Below are positions 14,771 to 20,040 of a stretch of DNA of 20,040 nt, in pieces. The notes beneath the pieces were generated by a model, which did no database searches, had not been told where the DNA came from, and saw only the letters and a program-made list of their open reading frames with translations. The translations under genes and the position numbers were made by a program. The stretch is from Pseudaquidulcibacter sp964443435 (GTDB taxonomy: Bacteria; Pseudomonadota; Alphaproteobacteria; Caulobacterales; Aquidulcibacteraceae), in NCBI GenBank assembly GCA_964443435.1, contig CAYUCW010000039.1, forward strand, positions 1 through 20,040, written 5' to 3'. The first letter of the stretch is position 1, and the number at the start of each line of letters is the position of its first letter.

Positions 14771-15383
14771 GGATATAATTCTCTATTATGATGAGCATTT
14801 AATAATAGCCAATAAGCCGCATGGTGTTTTAAGCGTTCCAGGTCCAGGTGATTATATAAAAAAAAGCCTTTTGAATAGTTTGCAAGAAGATTTTGAAGAT
14901 GCACTTATTGTTCATCGGCTTGATATGGCGACCTCTGGATTAATGGTCTATGCACGTGGCAAAGAAGCGCACAGAAGCCTATCTATAAGCTTTATGAATA
15001 GGGAAGTGGATAAAACCTATATTGCACGCGCAGAAGGTATTATCGCGCAAGATGAAGGTGAAATTGACTTTCCGCTTATAAAAGATTGGCCCAATAGGCC
15101 AAAGCAGAAAATAGATTATGAAAATGGCAAGCCGTGTCATACTTTTTTTAAAATATTGGCGCGTGGCAAAAATGAAACTAGGGTTGAATTAAAACCAATT
15201 ACTGGGCGTTCTCATCAATTAAGAATGCATTTAATGGGAATTGGGCATCCTATACTTGGGGACGCTTTTTATAATCCAGAATACTCTAAGCATGAAAGAT
15301 TAATGCTGCATGCGTCATATTTATCCATACCGCATCCATTTCAAAATAAAAAATTAGAATTTGAATTAGAACCTGATTTTTAA
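14742..15383 (+). CDS. RluA family pseudouridine synthase
   Basis: RNA pseudouridine synthase of 213 residues without an S4 domain. Motifs: IIANKPHGVLSVPG (21-34), the catalytic loop VHRLDMATSGLMVYA with Asp61, KTYIARAEG, and the C-terminal LKPITGRSHQLRMHLMGIGHPILGD signature. Length and lack of S4 match RluA (23S rRNA U746 and tRNA U32) better than RluC/RluD, but targets cannot be fixed. Start ATG at 14742 has AGAG 7 nt upstream and lies inside the GH28 gene; an in-frame ATG at 14754 is an alternative. It is probably co-transcribed with GH28 although the functions look unrelated. A strong terminator follows. Confidence 0.9.
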   Translation: MSSQMSLKNKDIILYYDEHLIIANKPHGVLSVPGPGDYIKKSLLNSLQEDFEDALIVHRLDMATSGLMVYARGKEAHRSLSISFMNREVDKTYIARAEGIIAQDEGEIDFPLIKDWPNRPKQKIDYENGKPCHTFFKILARGKNETRVELKPITGRSHQLRMHLMGIGHPILGDAFYNPEYSKHERLMLHASYLSIPHPFQNKKLEFELEPDF

Positions 15384-15388
15384 AAAAT

Positions 15389-15412
15389 AAAGCCTCCCAA
15401 ATGGGAGGCTTT
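15389..15412. terminator. Bidirectional rho-independent terminator
   Basis: Perfect 10-bp stem AAAGCCTCCC / GGGAGGCTTT with loop AAAT, between the convergent rluA-like and MFS genes. The minus strand continues as ATTTTTT, a better T tract than the plus strand, so it serves the transporter gene best and rluA as well. Confidence 0.9.
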
Positions 15413-15448
15413 AAAATATTGTAATATAATCTGTTTATAAACTTGCTT

Positions 15449-15503
15449 TGGCAAATTTCAAACTAGTGCCCAGAAGAAACACCTTCTTCGATTGCATGAG
15501 TAG
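15449..15503. repeat. 55-bp contig-end overlap, left copy (gap 2)
   Basis: Identical to 15604-15658 and abutting the N run. Assembly artefact. It contains the last codons and TAG (15463-15465) of the transporter. Confidence 0.95.
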
Positions 15504-15603
15504 NNNNNNNNNNNNNNNNNNNNNNNNNNNNNNNNNNNNNNNNNNNNNNNNNNNNNNNNNNNNNNNNNNNNNNNNNNNNNNNNNNNNNNNNNNNNNNNNN
15601 NNN
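15504..15603. other. Assembly gap 2 (100 N)
   Basis: Exactly 100 N between identical 55-bp copies. Nothing appears to be missing; the real sequence should be 155 bp shorter. Confidence 0.95.
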
Positions 15604-15658
15604 TGGCAAATTTCAAACTAGTGCCCAGAAGAAACACCTTCTTCGATTGCATGAGTAG
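15604..15658. repeat. 55-bp contig-end overlap, right copy (gap 2)
   Basis: Second copy of 15449-15503, carrying the 3' end of the transporter reading frame used in the MFS entry. Confidence 0.95.
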
Positions 15659-16973
15659 GAGCGCTTTTAGAAGCAAAAGCAAACCAGAACACATACACAT
15701 AGCAAACTAGTGGAGCAATAAATCCAAGATTTCTGCTTCCAGTGCTATCAACTATTGCAGCGAAGATAAGAGGTAAAACCGCGCCACCAACAATCGCCAT
15801 ACATAATAAACCAGATGTAGCCGATGTAGGTGCACTAGATCTTTCAAGTGTAAGCGTGAAGATGGTTGGGAACATGATTGAATTGAATAAACCAATTAAT
15901 AATGCCGCAAAGCCAACAATAATACCAGACGACATTGGAATATCAATATTCATTAATGGCACATGGAATATACCTTCGCCAGGAACAGAAACTACACCAT
16001 GCTTAGAAATAACGAATAAGCATAATGCGAATGCACCAACTGCAAATACAGCCAATAGGTCATAACCTTTAACAAACTTAAGCATAGCAGAGCCTGCAAA
16101 ACGGCCAATCATCGCAAACAACATATAGAAAGTTGTAAGTTTACCAGCTTCTAAAGCGCCAATATGTAGAATATCTTTGCTTTCTAGGAATAATAACAAG
16201 TTAAGTGAAATCGCAACTTCGGCACCAACATAAAGGAAAATACCAAGTGCACCAAGGTTTGCCCATTTAGATGTTAATGCAGTAAATGGCGATACTAAAG
16301 TGCCCATTTTCGGTGCAGCAGCAGTAATTTTATCGCGAACCAAATAAATCATGAAGATAAAGATTGCTAATGCGATTGCAATTATCAAATAAACATTGCC
16401 GACGAAATTAATCGCCTCAGTTTTTAAAGCTTCAGTAATTACTGCGTCTTTTTCAAATAATTCGCCTTTTAAAAGGAAGGCAGAACCAAAGAATAAACCA
16501 GCCGCAGCACCCAAAGAGTTAAATGATTGCGATAAATTAAGTCTGAACGCTGAGCCTTCAGGTGATCCAAGTGAAGCAATAAGTGGATTTGCCGCAACTT
16601 GAAGAAGTGTAATACCTGATGCCATGATAAACAACGCCACCAGAATTACAGCATAAACTCCCACCTTTGTTCCTAAAATTGCAACCAAGCATCCAAGAAC
16701 AATGCCGCCAAGGCCAACCATTACCGATTTTGCATAACCAAATTTCGATAAGAATGCCGCAGATGGCATAGACATAATGCCATAGCCGATAAAGAAGGCA
16801 AAACCTGTTAAGTTTGCTTCTAAATTATTTAGTGTGAATACTGTTTTCACAGTTTTTAATAATGGATCTAATAGATTTGTAACAACTGCCCAAATAAAGA
16901 ACAGAACAGTTACGTATACAACAGCAAGTGCAAGGCCATTTTTACCTTGTCCGCTTTCTACATTTTCGTTCAT
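15618..16973 (-). CDS. FucP/GluP family sugar:H+ symporter (MFS)
   Basis: Major facilitator transporter of 451 residues with about 12 membrane segments. Family features: N-terminal VTVLFFIWAVVTNLLDPLLKTVKTVF (FucP-like pore start), FFIGYGIMSMPSAAFLSKFGY, LLQVAANPLIASLGSPEGSAFRLNLSQSFNSLGAAAG (FucP/GluP signature with Asn, Gln and Arg) and the C-terminal FNSIMFPTIFTLTLE. It should import a monosaccharide such as fucose, glucose, galactose or N-acetylglucosamine with protons; which one is not visible. The ATG has a strong Shine-Dalgarno (GGGGGAG, 16979-16985, 5 nt). The stop lies in the right 55-bp copy beside gap 2 and also in the left copy, so the protein is intact. An inverted repeat lies upstream. 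Confidence 0.92.
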   Translation of the reverse strand: MNENVESGQGKNGLALAVVYVTVLFFIWAVVTNLLDPLLKTVKTVFTLNNLEANLTGFAFFIGYGIMSMPSAAFLSKFGYAKSVMVGLGGIVLGCLVAILGTKVGVYAVILVALFIMASGITLLQVAANPLIASLGSPEGSAFRLNLSQSFNSLGAAAGLFFGSAFLLKGELFEKDAVITEALKTEAINFVGNVYLIIAIALAIFIFMIYLVRDKITAAAPKMGTLVSPFTALTSKWANLGALGIFLYVGAEVAISLNLLLFLESKDILHIGALEAGKLTTFYMLFAMIGRFAGSAMLKFVKGYDLLAVFAVGAFALCLFVISKHGVVSVPGEGIFHVPLMNIDIPMSSGIIVGFAALLIGLFNSIMFPTIFTLTLERSSAPTSATSGLLCMAIVGGAVLPLIFAAIVDSTGSRNLGFIAPLVCYVYVFWFAFASKSAPTHAIEEGVSSGH

Positions 16974-17000
16974 TTAAACTCCCCCAAAATATATTCATCA

Positions 17001-17021
17001 TAGTTATATTAAAAATAACTA
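17001..17021. promoter_or_regulatory. Inverted repeat upstream of the transporter gene
   Basis: TAGTTAT, 7-bp spacer, ATAACTA: perfect 7-bp arms 28 bp upstream of the transporter ATG. It is a candidate operator or leader hairpin. The rest of the 170-bp region between this gene and the response regulator shows nothing else clear. Confidence 0.35.
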
Positions 17022-17143
17022 CCTGAAATGGCTTTTTAAGACATAAATCTTTGCCTTGAGGTATTATTAGCCTTCAAATGTATGATTAATCAAGTATCTA
17101 ATTATAAAATTACAGCAATTTATTAAATTGAAATTATTTAATA

Positions 17144-17557
17144 CTACGAAGCATAGTTAAAATAGCCATTATCATTATGAGGTAAGCGGAATAATTTTTC
17201 TACTTTTGCCAAAAGCTTTTTGTCATCAAATGGCTTTGAAACATAGTCTTTTGCACCAAGACCGAATGCAGTCGCTATATCTTCTTTGCGGCTTCTTGCA
17301 GTAAGCATTAGAACTGGGAAATATTTTGCATCGGGATTATTAAAGTCCCTTAAAACTTCAAAACCATCTTTGCCCGGAAGGCCAATATCAAGAATTGCTG
17401 CATCAGGTTTAAAATCGCAAGCCGCTTCATATGCAAGATTGCCATTAGCAACAACAGAAGCTTCATAGCCTGCAAGCTCTAAACGAATAGAAAGTACTTC
17501 GGCAATAAAAGGATCATCTTCAATAACTAAGATTCTTTTTTTGGCTTTAAGTGGCAT
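17144..17557 (-). CDS. Single-domain response regulator (CheY-like receiver)
   Basis: Receiver domain protein of 137 residues: RILVIEDDPF (Asp14, Asp15), phospho-acceptor Asp57 in AAILDIGLPGKDGFEVL, switch Thr86 in LMLTARSRK and Lys108 in YVSKPF. All core residues are present. There is no output domain; a short tail (PHNDNGYFNYAS) follows. It lies 18 bp after the hybrid kinase gene in the same direction, so the two are almost certainly co-transcribed and partnered. Being output-free, it should act by protein contact or as a phosphotransfer intermediate. Confidence 0.92.
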   Translation of the reverse strand: MPLKAKKRILVIEDDPFIAEVLSIRLELAGYEASVVANGNLAYEAACDFKPDAAILDIGLPGKDGFEVLRDFNNPDAKYFPVLMLTARSRKEDIATAFGLGAKDYVSKPFDDKKLLAKVEKLFRLPHNDNGYFNYAS

Positions 17558-17575
17558 ATTACTACTTTCTAATGT

Positions 17576-19888
17576 TTAAACACTAGATAACACACTATTT
17601 AATAAAGAATTATTAATTGGTTTTGACAAAACATCATTCATGCCAATTTTTTTACATTCTTTATGCTTGATTGTATCGTCAGCGGTAAGGCCAATTATCC
17701 TAGTTGAATTATTTAATTCACAGCTATTTCTGATTATTTTAGTTGCCGAAATGCCGTCCATAATAGGCATATTTATATCCATAAATATTAGATCAAATTT
17801 TTCTTCAAGGCAGGCATTAATTGCCAATGCCCCATTATTTTCGGTACGTATTGCATAATTAAATGGTGAAATTAAAGCGGTAATAAGTTCAATATTGCTT
17901 TCATAATCATCGACAATAAGAATTTTTTTGGCAGTTTCAATTTGTGTATTATTTTCGTTTTGAATAGTTTCAATAGGAATTTCAATTGTAAATATAGAGC
18001 CAATGCCCAATTCAGAATAAACGTCGATTTTACCATTCATAAGTTCAATAATTTGTTTGCAAATCATTAAGCCAAGACCAGTTCCAGATGAGTAATTTTT
18101 CTGGAAATTATCTACTTGAGAGAATTTCTTAAATAATTTTTCTTGTCCCTCTTTACTTATACCAATACCTGTATCTTTTATTTCAAGTATTAAATTATTA
18201 TCTCCAGTAATTTTAAAGCTTATATCAACTTTGCCTTCTGGCGTGAATTTGATTGCATTGCCAATTAAGTTTTGTAAAACTTGGCGCATTCTTACTTCAT
18301 CAAAGATGAATTTTTCTGGGAAATCATCAGGTGCTAGAATATTAAGTTTTATATTTTTTGCTTTTGCTTGAATGCTTAGAAGGTCAGTGACATCAAGCAC
18401 TAAATCAATAAAGCTTGCTTCCTCGGTTTCAAGTTCAATTTGACCGGCTTCAAGTTTTGAATGGTCAAGAATATCATTAATTAAACTCAAAAGCCCTTGT
18501 GAAGCAGAATATACCCGATTGCTATAGCGGTTCAATAATTCATTATCTTTTGATAACTCGCGCATAAGGCTTGAAAAACCAATTATAGAAGTAAGTGGTG
18601 TTCTTAATTCATGGCTCATGGTTGCAAGGAATTGCGCCTTTGCTTCGGCGGCTTCATTGGCTTCAATAGTAACTTTGGCAAGATCAGATAGGATTTCTTC
18701 TTCATAAGTTACATCGCGAATTGAGTCTTGGAATTTTAAAGGCGCACCAGTTTCTTCATTGACTATTATTGAAGAATTTGATTCAAGCCATTTCAAAGTG
18801 CCATCTATGTGATAGGCTCGATATTTTACCCTTATTGCTTGGTTCCAATCGGCACAAAGAATATAGTCATCATACATATGCATTAAAGACTCAAAGTCTT
18901 GTGGATGGGTAATATCCATAAGGCTTTTTCCGATTAAATCTTCAGGGCTATACCCAAGTATATTTTCAATCGATGGGGAAATATATTCAAATTTACCAAG
19001 TAAGTCATAAACCGCAGTAATATCTTTGGATGATTCAGATATTCTTCGGAAAAGTTTTTCACTTTCTTCTAAACGAAGTCTCTGATTTATTTCTTCGGTT
19101 TTGTCTTGGGTTATGCCATAAACACCAACTACGTCGCCATTTTCATTATATTCAAAAATGCCAGATACTTTTACATATCTTTCTTCTGTAGTTATATCTA
19201 TATTTTGGTTATTACTCGCAAGTTTTGCAAAAAAACTATAAGAAGTTTTATTTATCATTGCATTATGCGCAATTTCAGTAATTCGGGTACGCTCATCTTC
19301 ATGATAGAACATGCCCCATTCAATCACAGGTGGGATAGTATCATTAGGCGCAATATTAAAAATTTGACGACAAGTTTGGCTTAAATAATTATTATTATCG
19401 ATAAAGCTTCCATACCATGTGCCGATTTGAAAATTATCATTTATTAACTCAGAAGTTTTAGTTAGTTTCTTCAATTCATCATTTGTATTCGCGAACTTAT
19501 CAAGATTTATTGGGTTTATATTTTTTATTAATAATCTAGGAATTAAACTAATAAGAAAATAAGTATTATTTTGATGGCTTATTTTATTGATTTGCGCGCT
19601 ATAAGTTACAACTTGTTTGTGTTTGCCAATAAAATTTAAGGATATGCCGCTAAGCTTACTTAGATGATTTTCTTTTATATATGAATTAATAAGTTTATAC
19701 GAAGTTTCCGTAAGCACTTCCTTTATATTTTCGCCAATATATTCATTTGGCGCAAGCTTATTAGAATCAGAAAATTCTTGATTATGGTCACGAATAAAGC
19801 CGTCCTTATCAATAATAAGTGCGCAATTGGGTATATAATCTAGATTATAGATTAGGCTTTCTTCATATTGTTGAGCACTATTCAGCAT
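17576..19888 (-). CDS. PAS-rich hybrid sensor histidine kinase
   Basis: Hybrid kinase of 770 residues with no membrane segment, so a cytoplasmic sensor. Order: PAS-like region (about 12-115), second PAS (about 148-268, ending VVGVYGITQDKTEE), third PAS (about 275-395, FEYISPSIENILGYSPEDLIGKS), HisKA with phospho-acceptor His426 in MSHELRTPL, HATPase (N box Asn544, DTGIGIS 572-578, GTGLGL 602-607) and a C-terminal receiver (Asp660/661, Asp704 in LIFMDINMP, Thr735, Lys756). All catalytic residues are present. The ligand of the PAS domains is unknown. No HPt domain is visible, so transfer onward from the receiver needs another protein. It is the first gene of a pair with the single-domain response regulator. 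Confidence 0.94.
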   Translation of the reverse strand: MLNSAQQYEESLIYNLDYIPNCALIIDKDGFIRDHNQEFSDSNKLAPNEYIGENIKEVLTETSYKLINSYIKENHLSKLSGISLNFIGKHKQVVTYSAQINKISHQNNTYFLISLIPRLLIKNINPINLDKFANTNDELKKLTKTSELINDNFQIGTWYGSFIDNNNYLSQTCRQIFNIAPNDTIPPVIEWGMFYHEDERTRITEIAHNAMINKTSYSFFAKLASNNQNIDITTEERYVKVSGIFEYNENGDVVGVYGITQDKTEEINQRLRLEESEKLFRRISESSKDITAVYDLLGKFEYISPSIENILGYSPEDLIGKSLMDITHPQDFESLMHMYDDYILCADWNQAIRVKYRAYHIDGTLKWLESNSSIIVNEETGAPLKFQDSIRDVTYEEEILSDLAKVTIEANEAAEAKAQFLATMSHELRTPLTSIIGFSSLMRELSKDNELLNRYSNRVYSASQGLLSLINDILDHSKLEAGQIELETEEASFIDLVLDVTDLLSIQAKAKNIKLNILAPDDFPEKFIFDEVRMRQVLQNLIGNAIKFTPEGKVDISFKITGDNNLILEIKDTGIGISKEGQEKLFKKFSQVDNFQKNYSSGTGLGLMICKQIIELMNGKIDVYSELGIGSIFTIEIPIETIQNENNTQIETAKKILIVDDYESNIELITALISPFNYAIRTENNGALAINACLEEKFDLIFMDINMPIMDGISATKIIRNSCELNNSTRIIGLTADDTIKHKECKKIGMNDVLSKPINNSLLNSVLSSV

Positions 19889-20040
19889 ATATTTCTCTCT
19901 AGTAGTATATTGCCGCGGTTTTGGTTAATAAATTATTTTTAAAAGATACTTAATCATGATAAAATAGACATAAGAAAATAATTCTAAAAACCTTTGAAAA
20001 AACAAATTATTCTATCTGAGAACTAGCATTGAAATTTATA

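Noticed and set aside
15458..15700. Minus-strand frame across gap 2 with a Leu/Cys-rich start
   Set aside because: It is an off-frame reading of the duplicated transporter end plus N.
19889..20040. Start of a plus-strand gene at the window end
   Set aside because: Only a TTG a few codons before the edge is visible; too little to support a gene. The stretch otherwise holds the AT-rich upstream region of the kinase gene.

Overview
The window is AT-rich bacterial chromosomal DNA, dense with genes. Several families point to an alphaproteobacterium: a DUF4169 gene coupled to a COG4321-type ribbon-helix-helix gene, a DUF3597 protein, TadG-like von Willebrand proteins and FCD-type GntR regulation. 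A dimorphic or prosthecate lineage (Caulobacterales/Maricaulales-like) with unusually low GC is possible, but that is inference. I see no phage, transposase, CRISPR, rRNA or tRNA. The sequence is a scaffold: two runs of exactly 100 N are each flanked by the same 55 bp on both sides, so they are unmerged contig overlaps and not real gaps.

Layout. 1-710 (-): N-terminal third of a UvrD/PcrA helicase, cut by the window edge. 792-3125 (-): exported GH31 alpha-glycosidase with a clear promoter and dyad symmetry upstream. 3289-3648 (+): VanZ-like membrane protein. 3631-4468 (-): three-gene operon joined by two ATGA overlaps (secreted hypothetical, DUF4169, ribbon-helix-helix protein). 4536-5275 (-): NudK-like Nudix hydrolase split by N gap 1 but intact once the overlap is collapsed. 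5412-5804 (+): small lipoprotein. 5837-6559 (-): GntR/FCD regulator. 6724-10499 (+): two tandem paralogous Tad_N + VWA proteins with a large insertion and eight conserved cysteines. 10518-11324 (-): unrecognised exported protein. 11474-11860 (+): DUF3597 protein with a strong terminator. 11906-13282 (-): tandem HD-GYP protein with a degenerate first copy. 13352-15383 (+): GH28 pectinase-like protein overlapping an RluA-type pseudouridine synthase. 15618-16973 (-): FucP-family sugar transporter, its 3' end next to N gap 2. 17144-19888 (-): PAS-rich hybrid histidine kinase and a single-domain response regulator.

How genes may work together. A GH31 enzyme, a signal-less GH28 enzyme, a FucP-type sugar/H+ symporter and a sugar-acid-type GntR regulator fit use of plant or algal polysaccharide fragments. 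They are dispersed over about 16 kb on both strands, so a shared regulon is inference. The two-component pair and the HD-GYP protein form a separate signalling group, perhaps linked to cyclic-di-GMP. The most unusual content is the twin eight-cysteine VWA pair, which stands apart from any flp/cpa pilus genes.
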